Assembly: GCF_001984105.1 (NCBI RefSeq)
Contig: NZ_MTQM01000004.1
Coordinates: 1-64,000, forward strand
Origin: Microbacterium sp. CSI-V
GTDB taxonomy: Bacteria; Actinomycetota; Actinomycetes; Actinomycetales; Microbacteriaceae
DNA: 64,000 nucleotides
Direction: 5' to 3'
Below the pieces are notes generated by a model that searched no databases, was not told where the DNA came from, and was given only the letters and a program-made list of their open reading frames with translations. The position numbers were made by a program, and so were the translations under genes. This document shows positions 52,072 to 60,386 of the stretch, piece by piece; position 1 is the stretch's first letter; each line of letters opens with the position of its first letter.

Positions 52072-53007
52072 ATGCGATCCGTCCCCCTCGGCCCCTCGGG
52101 CCCCGCCGTCCCCGCCGTCGTCGCCGGAATGATGCGGATCGACGGCAAGACCGACGCGGAGGTGCGCGAGCTCTACGAGGCCGCACGCTCGGCGGGCATC
52201 GACTTCTTCGACCATGCCGACATCTACGCGCGCGAGCTCCATTCCGCCGAGCGGCGGTTCTCCGAGGCGCTCGCGCTCGGTTCGTCCGAGCGCGCCGAGA
52301 TCCGGCTGCAGACGAAGGCGGGCATCGTCCGCGAGGGTCCGTACTTCGACTTCTCCTACGAGCACATCGTCGCCTCCGTGGACGAGTCCCTCCGCGCGCT
52401 GAGGACCGACTACGTCGACGTTCTGCTGCTGCACCGACCCGACGCGCTCGTCGAACCCGACGAAGTCGCGCGTGCGTTCGATGAGCTGGAGGCCGCCGGC
52501 AAGGTGCGCGCTTTCGGGGTGTCCAACCACACCCCGCGCCAGATCGACCTGCTGCGCACGGCGGTGCGCCAGCCCATCGTCGCGAACCAGGTGCAGCTCT
52601 CCGTCGCGCACGCGCCGATCGTCGCGCAGGGGCTCGCGATGAACATGGAGTCCGCACCGCAGTCCGCCGTCCTCGACGGCGGCGGACTCGTGGACTACTG
52701 CCGGCTGGAAGGCATCACCCTCCAGGCATGGTCACCGCTGCAGGGGACGAGGGGGAACGGCGTGTTCCTCGGCGACCCGGCCTACGCCGAGCTGAACGCC
52801 GTGATCGACGACCTGGCCGCGCGCTACCGTGTCACCCCGATCGCGATCGCCGTGGCATGGATCACCCGGCATCCCGCCGGGATGCAGGTGGTGCTGGGGA
52901 CCACGACGCCCGGTCGAGTGATCGACGCGGCGGCGGGAGCCGACGTGGTGTTGACCCGGGCGGAGTGGTACGCGCTGGTCCGTGCGGCGGGATACGTCGT
53001 CCCGTGA
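52072..53007 (+). CDS. Aldo/keto reductase, YdhF-like
   Basis: NADPH-dependent carbonyl reductase of 311 residues with the catalytic set Asp and Tyr in FFDHADIYA, Lys in RLQTKAGI and His in VLLLHRPD. Cofactor contacts are in VSNHTPRQI and VVLGTTTPGRV. Substrate unknown. A leaderless -10 TAACGT (52060-52065) is 6 nt before the ATG. Confidence 0.92.
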   Translation: MRSVPLGPSGPAVPAVVAGMMRIDGKTDAEVRELYEAARSAGIDFFDHADIYARELHSAERRFSEALALGSSERAEIRLQTKAGIVREGPYFDFSYEHIVASVDESLRALRTDYVDVLLLHRPDALVEPDEVARAFDELEAAGKVRAFGVSNHTPRQIDLLRTAVRQPIVANQVQLSVAHAPIVAQGLAMNMESAPQSAVLDGGGLVDYCRLEGITLQAWSPLQGTRGNGVFLGDPAYAELNAVIDDLAARYRVTPIAIAVAWITRHPAGMQVVLGTTTPGRVIDAAAGADVVLTRAEWYALVRAAGYVVP

Positions 53008-53042
53008 CCGCGCCGGGCGGAAGTGAGCGTGAGACGGCATCG

Positions 53043-53261
53043 ATGACGAAGCGCCCGTGGGGGGCGATCGTCGCCGGCCTCGCCGCCCTCGTGTTCGCGG
53101 CCCCGACGTCGGTGCTCCCGGCCGACGGTCCGGTCGCCCCGAAACTCAGTTTCATCGTCGTCGGCGCCGTCCTGCTGGCCCTCGCGATCGTTCTCACGCG
53201 GCGGGAGCCCGGCGCGTCGGGACGGGGCGACGGCGAGGACGCCGACGACCTCACACCGTGA
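53043..53261 (+). CDS. Small two-helix membrane protein
   Basis: From ATG 53043, 72 residues: two hydrophobic segments (AIVAGLAALVFAAPTSVL; LSFIVVGAVLLALAIVL), then an acidic tail. GTG 53004, overlapping the previous stop, is an alternative start giving 13 more hydrophilic residues. Probably transcribed with the aldo/keto reductase. Function unknown. Confidence 0.6.
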   Translation: MTKRPWGAIVAGLAALVFAAPTSVLPADGPVAPKLSFIVVGAVLLALAIVLTRREPGASGRGDGEDADDLTP

Positions 53262-53361
53262 CGGTGGCGGCGAGGGCCGCGGGCGTGATGATCGTGAGCG
53301 GCTCGGTGGGCACGTCCCACGCGAGGGAGTGAGTCACTACCACCGGGTCGGCGGCGCTCAT
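53251..53361 (-). CDS. Possible coupled micro-ORF of 36 residues
   Basis: Frame from ATG 53361 to TGA 53251, beginning MSAADPVVVTHSLAW. Its ATG overlaps the stop of the DUF7882-like gene (ATGA), the spacing used throughout this genome for coupled genes. It has no recognisable family and overlaps the convergent gene by 11 bp. It may be a genuine small protein or chance. Confidence 0.35.
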   Translation of the reverse strand: MSAADPVVVTHSLAWDVPTEPLTIITPAALAATVTV

Positions 53362-53738
53362 GCGGCGCGGGCCAGGGAGCGCGGCGCCGCAGTGGACCGC
53401 GCCTGACCGGGTCGGGCGGAAGCCGGGCGCTCGGCGGCCGCGGCGGTGTCGATGTCGAGACTCAGACCGCGCGAGGAGTTGGCGTCGTTCGCCATGCGCT
53501 TGAGCAGGTTCTGGTCGAGGGACTCCGGCTGCTCGGACTCGAAGACGAAGCGCAGCGGAATGGCGGGCTGCAGCCAGATCGTCGAGCGGCCGGCGGGCTC
53601 GTCCTCGCCGTGCGTCCACGACAGCGTGAAGCTCTCGCCGCGGCGCAACTTGGTGGCGACGACCACCTTGACGTGGGCGAGCATCCGATCGTCGATCGTG
53701 ATGGGCTCGGGGGTCGTTCCGTAGAACAGCTTCGCCAT
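53358..53738 (-). CDS. DUF7882-like protein
   Basis: From ATG 53738, 126 residues. The core MAKLFYGTTPEPITIDDRML ... HVKVVVATKLRRGESFTLSW ... GRSTIWLQPAIPLRFVFE matches a small protein family widespread in Microbacteriaceae (DUF7882), sometimes annotated as a DNA ligase without domain support. The C-terminus is low-complexity. AAGGGA precedes the start. Divergent from a MarR gene across a palindromic AT-rich region. Function unknown. Confidence 0.8.
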   Translation of the reverse strand: MAKLFYGTTPEPITIDDRMLAHVKVVVATKLRRGESFTLSWTHGEDEPAGRSTIWLQPAIPLRFVFESEQPESLDQNLLKRMANDANSSRGLSLDIDTAAAAERPASARPGQARSTAAPRSLARAA

Positions 53739-53832
53739 GATGTGTCCCTTCACTCTTTGCTTGTTTACGAACTTACTAGGTAGACTAGCGAATAAGCAAC
53801 CGAGATATAAGGCGAAGATCGGAGGCGGCCCG
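53739..53832. promoter_or_regulatory. AT-rich divergent promoter with inverted repeat
   Basis: The least GC-rich part of the window. TTGCTTGTTTACG (53757-53769) and CGAATAAGCAA (53789-53799) form an imperfect inverted repeat around ACTTACTAGGTAGACTAG. It lies between DUF7882 and MarR genes and is the obvious binding site for the MarR protein. Confidence 0.5.
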
Positions 53833-54393
53833 ATGACCACCGCATCCCCCGCTCCCTACTGGTACGGCGAGAGCGCCGACGACCTACGCGGATCGCGCGT
53901 CATGCAGGCGCTTCGGGAGTACCGATCCGCAGAAATGGCGATGCGTCGGCGCACGCAGGACTCGATGGCCATGGGCGAGAACGAACTCCTCGTCCTGCGA
54001 TTCCTCACCCGCACTTCCGGAGCAGGGGCCGACACGACACCCGCCGATCTCGCGCGTCACCTCGGGCTGTCGACGGCATCCATCACCGCGCTCCTGGATC
54101 GCCTCGAACGATCGGGGCACGTGCGACGCGAGCGGCATCCGACGGATCGACGGAAGATCCTCGTGCGCGGGACCGCGCACACGGAGGACGAGATCCGCGA
54201 CACCCTCGGGGGGATGCACGAGCGCATGATGCGCGTCACTTCCGGAATGAGCGGAGTCGAGGCGGATGCCGTGACGGCCTTCCTCGAACGCATGCGCTGC
54301 GCCGTCGATGGCTCGTGCACGAGGACGGGGGCGCCGTGCTGCCTGAGCGAGCGTCCCGCCGAGCACCCCGCGGCCGGACGCGCTGCCGGCTGA
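53833..54393 (+). CDS. MarR-family regulator
   Basis: From ATG 53833 (after GGAGGCGG), 186 residues: a MarR winged helix with ENELLVLRFLTR, LARHLGLSTASITALLDRLERSGHVRRERHPTDRRKI. The extended C-terminus has three cysteines within 20 residues (MRCAVDGSCTRTGAPCC), which is unusual and could sense oxidants or metals. It probably represses the divergent DUF7882-like gene. Confidence 0.88.
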   Translation: MTTASPAPYWYGESADDLRGSRVMQALREYRSAEMAMRRRTQDSMAMGENELLVLRFLTRTSGAGADTTPADLARHLGLSTASITALLDRLERSGHVRRERHPTDRRKILVRGTAHTEDEIRDTLGGMHERMMRVTSGMSGVEADAVTAFLERMRCAVDGSCTRTGAPCCLSERPAEHPAAGRAAG

Positions 54394-54487
54394 CAGCCCG
54401 ATTCCGTGGCGCGCCGTCGACGCTCCGCGCACCGACCTCCCCCGCAGGACGGATCCCCCGCCGGGCGCATCTCGATACCGTCGAGAC

Positions 54488-56338
54488 ATGGACGCCCTCG
54501 CCTCTCGAGTCCGCTCGATCCGCTCCGCGCTGACGTCGGCGGTGCTCCTCGGCCTGCTCCTCCTGGCGGCGACGCCGCCCGCCCCCGCGCACGCCGACGT
54601 GGACGACTTCCGGTTCGAGTCCTTCGATGCGCAGATGTCGCTGACGCGGGCCGCGGACGGGCACGCCGAGTCGACGGTCACGGAGACGCTCGTCGCGCAG
54701 TTCCCGGAAGAAGACCAGAACCGCGGCATCGTCCGGGCCATCCCGGACGACTACGACGGCGTACCCCTGCAGACGCGCATCATCTCGGTCACGGGTGCCG
54801 ACGGCGCAGCCATCCCCTACGAGATCGAGACGGACCGACGGGAGGTCCGGGTCCTCACCGGCGACGACGATTACGTGCACGGCAGGCAGATGTACGTGAT
54901 CTCGTACACCCAGCGCGACACCATCCGCGCGTTCGACGACACCGACACCGACGAGTTCTACCGCGACGTCAACGGAACGGAGTGGGCGCAGCCCTTCGGT
55001 CGGGTGAGCGTCGAGGTGACGGTGGATGCCGCTCTCGCGCCGACCGCACTCGACGGCGCCGCCGCCTGCTACCGAGGCGAACAAGGTTCGACCGACCGGT
55101 GCGACGTCGTCCGAGCGGATCGTGCGGACGGCGGCCTGACGTTCTCCGCCGCGGCGGACGACCTCGGACCGGGCGAGAACCTCACCATCTCCGTCGGCTT
55201 CGCGCGGGGCACGTTCGTCCCGGGCGAGGTGGTGCGGACCGCGGCCGAACAGTTCTCCGTGGATGCCGCGCCGGCGCTGTCCGCGATCTCGCTGGGCACC
55301 CTCGGCGTCACCGCCGCCGCGATCGGAGCGGCGATCTCCTCGCGTCGCCGCAACCGCGACGCCGCGGGTCGGGGCATCATCGTCCCGGAGTACGCCCCGC
55401 CCGCCGACGTCGACGTGCTCGAGGGCGCGCACCTCGTCGGACGTTCGCGCGGCGCCCTCCCCGCCGCGGTCCTCGACACGGCGGTCGCCGGACACCTCCG
55501 CATCGTGGAAGACCCCTCCGCGGACGACGAGCTGGCCCTGGAATACATCGACGGAACCGGAGCGACCCCCCTGCGGGCGGGGGTCCTCGCCGCCGTGTTC
55601 GGCGAGCGTCCGCGACCCGGCGAGCGCGTGGCACTGGACACACCGGGCAGCGACGCGGGCGAACGGCTGCGCGACCTGCTCACGGTGGCCGGCGCAGAGG
55701 TGCGCCGCCGCGGATGGATGCGTCCACCGCGGATGCGCGGGGCGGTGGTCGCGGGGACGATCGCCGTGACCGCGTTCGGGGTCGCGGTCGCCGCCCTGAT
55801 CATCACGTCGGTCGGAGCGGCACCGACCTGGTGGCAGATCGCAGCGATCCCGGCGACGGTGGCCGGCGGCATCCTGACGTTCGTCCTCCTCCGGTACTCG
55901 GATCGGGTGACGGATGCCGGGGCGCCCGCGCGCGACCATCTGCTCGGGCTGCGGGACTACCTGACCCTGGCCGAAGCCGACCGTATGCGCGTGCTGCAGA
56001 GTCCGGAGGGAGCCGAGCGCCGGCCCGCCGGAGTCGATGACCCCGTGCAGGTGCTGCACCTGCACGAGAAGCTGCTGCCGTGGGCGGTCGTCTGGGGCGT
56101 GGAGCGGGAGTGGGCCGACGTGCTCGCCACCGGGGCCCGGGCGACCGGGACGGAGCTCGGCTGGTACTCGGGACCGAACGGGTTCTCGAGCGCCCTGCTG
56201 GCGTCGTCGCTGTCGACGATGAACTCCGGGACCAGCCCGGCACCGCAGGTGAGCGGCTCGGGAAGCTTCTCGGGCGGCTCGTTCGGTGGTGGCTTCTCGG
56301 GCGGAGGGATGGGAGGCGGAGGCGGAGGCGGACGGTGA
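54488..56338 (+). CDS. DUF2207 membrane protein
   Basis: A 616-residue protein: signal peptide ending near APAHA, an extracellular beta-rich DUF2207 domain (residues about 37-260), a membrane segment, a cytoplasmic stretch, two more membrane segments near residues 425-470, and a C-terminal domain ending in a Gly/Ser-rich tail (GGSFGGGFSGGGMGGGGGGG), typical of this family. Function unknown. A leaderless -10 TACCGT (54476-54481) precedes ATG 54488 by 6 nt. Confidence 0.88.
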   Translation: MDALASRVRSIRSALTSAVLLGLLLLAATPPAPAHADVDDFRFESFDAQMSLTRAADGHAESTVTETLVAQFPEEDQNRGIVRAIPDDYDGVPLQTRIISVTGADGAAIPYEIETDRREVRVLTGDDDYVHGRQMYVISYTQRDTIRAFDDTDTDEFYRDVNGTEWAQPFGRVSVEVTVDAALAPTALDGAAACYRGEQGSTDRCDVVRADRADGGLTFSAAADDLGPGENLTISVGFARGTFVPGEVVRTAAEQFSVDAAPALSAISLGTLGVTAAAIGAAISSRRRNRDAAGRGIIVPEYAPPADVDVLEGAHLVGRSRGALPAAVLDTAVAGHLRIVEDPSADDELALEYIDGTGATPLRAGVLAAVFGERPRPGERVALDTPGSDAGERLRDLLTVAGAEVRRRGWMRPPRMRGAVVAGTIAVTAFGVAVAALIITSVGAAPTWWQIAAIPATVAGGILTFVLLRYSDRVTDAGAPARDHLLGLRDYLTLAEADRMRVLQSPEGAERRPAGVDDPVQVLHLHEKLLPWAVVWGVEREWADVLATGARATGTELGWYSGPNGFSSALLASSLSTMNSGTSPAPQVSGSGSFSGGSFGGGFSGGGMGGGGGGGR

Positions 56339-56353
56339 GCGGCCCGGCCCGGC

Positions 56354-57052
56354 TCACTCCGCCGCGCGCACCACTTCGGCGATGACCCGCGGGTCGGCGA
56401 GCACGCGGAAATGGCCGCCGGCATCCAGTCGGATGTTCCGTGCCCCCGCGAGTTCGCTGCCCTCCGGGATGTGGGGGTCGAAGGCGCCGTAGACGGAGAC
56501 GATGCGCGTGTTGACCTCGGCCGAGGCGGCGAGCGCCCGCATCGTGGCATCCCCCGAACGGAACGCGCGGAGCGATGGAGCGGGCATCAGGCTGCTGTAC
56601 CGGGATCCTCTGAACGGGGTCGCCACGGCGACCATGGCCCGCACCCGCTCGCCCACCGGATCGAAGGCCATGACGTGCTTGCCGATCAGACCGCCCTTGC
56701 TGTGGGCGACGAGGACCAGGTCGTCCAACTCGCGCTCCACGATCAGGTCGACGACGCGGCCCGCCGACTCGATCACGGGGCGGCGATTGGCTCCGAGCCC
56801 CGCGACGACGTGGACCGGGTGCCCCCGTTCGTGAAGCGCCTCGGCGAGCGGCTCGAGGAATCGCCACGTCTCGTAGATCCCCGGCAGGAGGACCAGGGGC
56901 CGCTTCGTTCCGGACACGAGGCCGTCGGGGCGTCCGGCGCCGATCGCGCGCAGCTGCGCCGCGACGGCGTAGACGTAGTCCCGGGCCCACCAGGAGAGGT
57001 CGCGGCCCCACGCCCGCCTCGCGAGCGATCCGGGCGCGGCATCCGTCGGCAT
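56354..57052 (-). CDS. Alpha/beta hydrolase, lipase-like
   Basis: From ATG 57052, 232 residues. PLVLLPGIYETWRFL is the oxyanion segment, nucleophile elbow VLVAHSKGGLIGKH has the catalytic Ser, the acid is probably Asp in YGAFDPHIPEG and the His in DAGGHFRVL. The pattern resembles triacylglycerol-lipase-like cytoplasmic hydrolases. No signal peptide. Substrate unknown. Convergent with the DUF2207 gene and divergent from the glycosyltransferase. Confidence 0.82.
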   Translation of the reverse strand: MPTDAAPGSLARRAWGRDLSWWARDYVYAVAAQLRAIGAGRPDGLVSGTKRPLVLLPGIYETWRFLEPLAEALHERGHPVHVVAGLGANRRPVIESAGRVVDLIVERELDDLVLVAHSKGGLIGKHVMAFDPVGERVRAMVAVATPFRGSRYSSLMPAPSLRAFRSGDATMRALAASAEVNTRIVSVYGAFDPHIPEGSELAGARNIRLDAGGHFRVLADPRVIAEVVRAAE

Positions 57053-57134
57053 GTCCTCATCTTCGGGCACGGTCCGGGAACCGGCCCCGGGGTTGCACGA
57101 CGGCCGGGTCGGCACCCCCGCGTAGAGTCGCGTC

Positions 57135-57212
57135 ATGCGCACCTCCCCCCGCGGCGCCCGTCTCCGCCGTCTCCGCCACCTCCGCACGTCCGCCCCCGGT
57201 CGCGCGCGGTGA
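57135..57212 (+). CDS. Possible leaderless Arg-rich leader peptide
   Basis: A 25-codon frame, MRTSPRGARLRRLRHLRTS and more, whose -10 box TAGAGT (57123-57128) lies 6 nt before the ATG. Its TGA overlaps the GTG of the glycosyltransferase gene (GTGA). It would allow translation of the glycosyltransferase by coupling from a leaderless mRNA. Alternatively the frame is chance. Confidence 0.4.
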   Translation: MRTSPRGARLRRLRHLRTSAPGRAR

Positions 57213-58645
57213 CGGCACTGCCTCCGGGGCGCCAGCTCGTCCTCACGTGGGGGATCCCCCGGGCGTACGGCGGGCTGACGGCGGCCCTGCTGCAGCGCTC
57301 GCGACTGTTCGACCGTCGCGGTGGCGCCCCCGTGGACGTCCTGACCTGCGATGATCGCGCCGACACGGTGTCCACGGAGGCCGAGCTGTCCGACCGCGCG
57401 GCCCTGTCGGCGGGCGTGCGGGTGAGGAACCTGTGGGACTGGTTGCGCGACAACGATCTGCGGGGTCGCCCGGTCGGACCGTCGGCCGGGTTCTCTCCCC
57501 TTCCGGACGGTTCCGCGGAGGACCGGGCCCACGGAACCGTGCTGCGCCGCGTCCGGACGGACGCCCGGGGGACGGTGCAGCAGGTCGACCACCTGCGCCC
57601 CGACGGGACCCTGGCCGCGAGCGACCGCCGCGACGTGCCCGCGCCGGACGGCGGCGTCCGTCGCGTCGTCGTGACCTGCGGTGCGGACGGCTCCCCACGG
57701 GCTGCCTGGCGCGGGGTTCGGAGCCTGTACGCCGCGTGGCTGGATCACCTCACCGGCGCGGAGCCGACGTTCCTCCTCGTGGACAGCAAGGCGATGGCTC
57801 GGTTCGCCGCCGGATACCGGCGCCCGCACGTCGTCGTCGTCCACGTGGTGCACGGCTCGCACCTGACCGACGACGGCGCGGCCCTGCGCCCGTCGCGGGC
57901 AGAGGTCTTCGCGCGGCTGGGAGCGTTCGATGCGGTCGTGTTCTGCACCGCCCGGCAGGCGCGCGATGTGCGGCGGCGGGTCGGCCCCCTGCCGCTGCTC
58001 GCCGTCGTGCCGCACCCCGTGTCGCGGGTGAAGTCTCGACCGGGGCCCCGCCACGGGGCGGTCGTCCTCGCGCGGCTGGAGGGCATCAAGCGCGTCGAGG
58101 ACGCCCTCGCGGCCGCGCGCGGGGCGGCGGAGACCGTCCCCGGACTCACGCTCGACGTCTACGGCGACGGACCCGAGCGCGAGCGGCTCGAGGCGTTCGC
58201 GGGCACGGATGGGTCTGTTCGTCTGCACGGCTTCGCTCCGACCGCGCGGGAGGCGCTGACCTCGGCATCCGTTCTGCTGCTCACCAGCCGCTCCGAGGCG
58301 TTCTCACTGGTCGTGGCGGAGGCGATGGCAGCCGGATGCCTGCCGATCGCCTACGACGTGCCGTACGGTCCGCGCGAACTCATCCGGCACGGCCGCACGG
58401 GGTGGCTCGTGCCGGCCGGCGATGCCGCCCGACTCACCGAGACGCTGGTGGCGGCCGTGACGACGGACGAGCGCGTGCTCACCCGGATGCGACGCGACGC
58501 CGTCGCCCGGGCGGCGGAGCTCGACGAACCGGTCGTGCTGGAGCGATGGAGCGCGACGCTGCGCCGGGCGGCTCGACGACACCGGATGCGCGAACGCACC
58601 TGGCGATTCCGAGAGATGGTGCGGCGGCGCCTTCGGATCGGCTGA
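57209..58645 (+). CDS. GT4-family glycosyltransferase
   Basis: A 478-residue GT-B enzyme: N-terminal half with LTWGIPRAYGGLTAALLQRSRLF, C-terminal donor-binding half with LDVYGDGPERERLE, LLLTSRSEAFSLVVAEAMAAGCLPIAYDV and the acid/base EAFSLVVAE region. Layout recalls poly(glycerol/ribitol phosphate) glucosyltransferases that modify teichoic acids, but EPS or glycolipid acceptors are equally possible. GTG 57209 overlaps the stop of a short upstream frame. No ribosome-binding site is visible before the GTG. Confidence 0.85.
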   Translation: MTALPPGRQLVLTWGIPRAYGGLTAALLQRSRLFDRRGGAPVDVLTCDDRADTVSTEAELSDRAALSAGVRVRNLWDWLRDNDLRGRPVGPSAGFSPLPDGSAEDRAHGTVLRRVRTDARGTVQQVDHLRPDGTLAASDRRDVPAPDGGVRRVVVTCGADGSPRAAWRGVRSLYAAWLDHLTGAEPTFLLVDSKAMARFAAGYRRPHVVVVHVVHGSHLTDDGAALRPSRAEVFARLGAFDAVVFCTARQARDVRRRVGPLPLLAVVPHPVSRVKSRPGPRHGAVVLARLEGIKRVEDALAAARGAAETVPGLTLDVYGDGPERERLEAFAGTDGSVRLHGFAPTAREALTSASVLLLTSRSEAFSLVVAEAMAAGCLPIAYDVPYGPRELIRHGRTGWLVPAGDAARLTETLVAAVTTDERVLTRMRRDAVARAAELDEPVVLERWSATLRRAARRHRMRERTWRFREMVRRRLRIG

Positions 58646-58737
58646 GAGCGCACCCCTCACCCCACGCGGGGGCGTACTGTCGTCTCACCCAGCCCCGGCA
58701 TCGCCGGCGCGGAGGCGCCTCTCACGGCGCACGACGT

Positions 58738-58780
58738 CCCCGTCCGTCGAGCCACTCCCCCACCCCGGCTCCGGACGGGG
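58738..58780. terminator. Terminator between convergent genes
   Basis: CCCCGTCCG (58738-58746) pairs with CGGACGGGG (58772-58780), with an inner GAGCC/GGCTC stem. It lies between the glycosyltransferase and the small acidic gene, 9 bp from the latter's stop. Confidence 0.65.
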
Positions 58781-58788
58781 TTCGTCGT

Positions 58789-58974
58789 TCAGCGGTCCTC
58801 GCCGTAGGCGCGGATGCTGCGGACGTCGTCGTTCAGATCGTCTTCGGCTGCGTCGTCGCTGACGGCCGCGTCGGCCGCCCGCTGCTGCTTCGCACCGGCC
58901 TTCTTCTCCTCGGGCGCCGCCTCGGTGGCGCCGTCCATCACCGGGGCGTCCTGGGTGGGTTCGCGATCGTCCAT
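58789..58974 (-). CDS. Small acidic Ala/Glu/Asp-rich protein
   Basis: A 61-residue protein beginning MDDREPTQDAPVM, rich in Asp, Glu and Ala with a basic patch EKKAGAKQQR. Predicted disordered. It has a strong ribosome-binding site GAGGAGGA. No family recognised; divergent from the TerC gene and its riboswitch. Confidence 0.6.
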   Translation of the reverse strand: MDDREPTQDAPVMDGATEAAPEEKKAGAKQQRAADAAVSDDAAEDDLNDDVRSIRAYGEDR

Positions 58975-59107
58975 GGGGTCCTCCTCGATCCGGGTCCTCT
59001 CGGCATCCTGTCGGCGGGTCGGATGCCGGACCGGGGGGTTGCGTCCGGGACGCGGCCGTGCTGATCGACTCTCAGAGGGCGCGCGGCCGCATCCTGTCAA
59101 GCTCCGG

Positions 59108-59219
59108 TAGGATGGAGCCCGGCAAGGGGAGTATTCCCACGCGACGATCCCGTCAATACGGTCCACGCCATCGTGGACCCGGGGCGTCGGCTCGCTTCGC
59201 GAGTGGAAGAGACCTTGGT
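59108..59219 (+). ncRNA. yybP-ykoY (Mn2+) riboswitch before TerC gene
   Basis: -10 candidate TAGGAT at 59108-59113, then the hallmarks of the yybP-ykoY class: CAAGGGGAGTA (59123-59133) and GGAAGAGACCTTGG (about 59205-59218), with CAAGG pairing to CCTTG as the basal stem. CCCGTCAATACGG sits in the middle and two inner hairpins (GTCCACG/CGTGGAC; CTCGCTTCGCGAG) fill the arms. This class binds Mn2+ and turns on exporters. It ends 35 nt before the start codon. Confidence 0.85.
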
Positions 59220-59253
59220 GTTTCGACGTACACCAAAACCCTGGGAGGCCCGC

Positions 59254-60276
59254 GTGGGTGTGACCCCGCTCATCTGGATCATCACGATCGCCGTGACGAT
59301 CGCGTTCTTCGTGTTCGAGTTCTTCGCGCACGTCCGTAAGGCTCACGAGCCGACCATCGGCGAGTCGGCGCGGTGGTCGGCGTTCTACATCGGCCTGGCG
59401 CTGCTGTTCGGCGTCGGCATCGGCGTCGTTTCGGGCTGGACGTACGGCGGCGAGTACTTCGCCGGGTATCTGACCGAGAAGGCGCTGTCGATCGACAACC
59501 TCTTCGTCTTCCTCATCATCATGACCGGCTTCGCGGTGCCGAAGAAGTACCAGCAGAAGGTGCTGATGATCGGCATCGTGATCGCTCTGATCATGCGCGG
59601 CGCCTTCATCGCCGTCGGTGCGGCGCTGATCGAGAACTTCTCCTGGATCTTCTACATCTTCGGCGCGCTGCTCCTCTTCCTCGCGTACCGCCAGGCCTTC
59701 TCGCACGGCGAGAGCGACCCGGCCAACGGACGCTTCATGCGGTTCGTGCGGCGCGTCCTCCCCGTCAGCGAGGAGTACAACGGCGACAAGCTCACCGTGC
59801 AGAAGGACGGCAAGCGCTTCGTGACCCCGATGCTCCTCGTCATCGTCGCGATCGGCTTCATCGACCTCGTCTTCGCGATCGACTCGATTCCCGCGATCTA
59901 CGGTCTGACGAACGAGGCGTATATCGTCTTCACCGCCAACGCGTTCGCCCTGATGGGTCTGCGCCAGCTGTACTTCCTCATCGGCGGCCTGCTCGAGCGC
60001 CTCGTCTACCTGTCGCAGGGACTGGCCGTCATCCTGGCGTTCATCGGTGTGAAGCTCGTCTTCCACGCGCTGCACGTCAACGAGCTGCCCTTCATCAACG
60101 GCGGTGAGCCGCTGCTCTGGGTGCCCGAGATCCCGATCTGGCTGTCGCTGCTGTTCATCGCCGCCACCGTCGCGGTGGCGACCATCGCGAGCCTCGCCAA
60201 GACGCGGAGGGATGCCGAGAAGAAGCGCCGCGACCTGTTCGAGGGCGAGAAGGTCATCCACGCCCCCGAGGACTGA
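59254..60276 (+). CDS. TerC-family Mn2+ exporter
   Basis: A 340-residue TerC/Alx-type protein with about nine membrane segments. Metal-site motifs are LSIDNLFVF near residue 77 and DLVFAIDSIPA near residue 200, each with membrane-embedded acidic residues. GTG 59254 is 5 nt after GGGAGG. The Mn2+-sensing riboswitch upstream supports a role in manganese export (family members such as MeeF/MeeY and Alx) rather than tellurite resistance. A terminator follows. Confidence 0.93.
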   Translation: MGVTPLIWIITIAVTIAFFVFEFFAHVRKAHEPTIGESARWSAFYIGLALLFGVGIGVVSGWTYGGEYFAGYLTEKALSIDNLFVFLIIMTGFAVPKKYQQKVLMIGIVIALIMRGAFIAVGAALIENFSWIFYIFGALLLFLAYRQAFSHGESDPANGRFMRFVRRVLPVSEEYNGDKLTVQKDGKRFVTPMLLVIVAIGFIDLVFAIDSIPAIYGLTNEAYIVFTANAFALMGLRQLYFLIGGLLERLVYLSQGLAVILAFIGVKLVFHALHVNELPFINGGEPLLWVPEIPIWLSLLFIAATVAVATIASLAKTRRDAEKKRRDLFEGEKVIHAPED

Positions 60277-60292
60277 CCCTCTCGACACCGGG

Positions 60293-60320
60293 CGGGCCCG
60301 CGGCGCATGCCGCGGGCCCG
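60293..60320 (+). terminator. Terminator of the TerC gene
   Basis: Perfect 12-bp stem CGGGCCCGCGGC / GCCGCGGGCCCG with a 4-nt loop, 16 bp after the stop. Confidence 0.75.
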
Positions 60321-60386
60321 TTGCCGTATCCGCCCCCGGAGCGCAACCCCGCGGGCAGCGGCCCGCGGCCGACCTACCGTGACCGC

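Noticed and set aside
53358-53738. DNA ligase annotation sometimes given to DUF7882-like proteins
   Set aside because: No nucleotidyltransferase motif (KxDG) is present and the protein is far too short.
59254-60276. Tellurite resistance as the role of the TerC-family gene
   Set aside because: The name is historical; the yybP-ykoY riboswitch upstream points to manganese, and no other ter genes are present.
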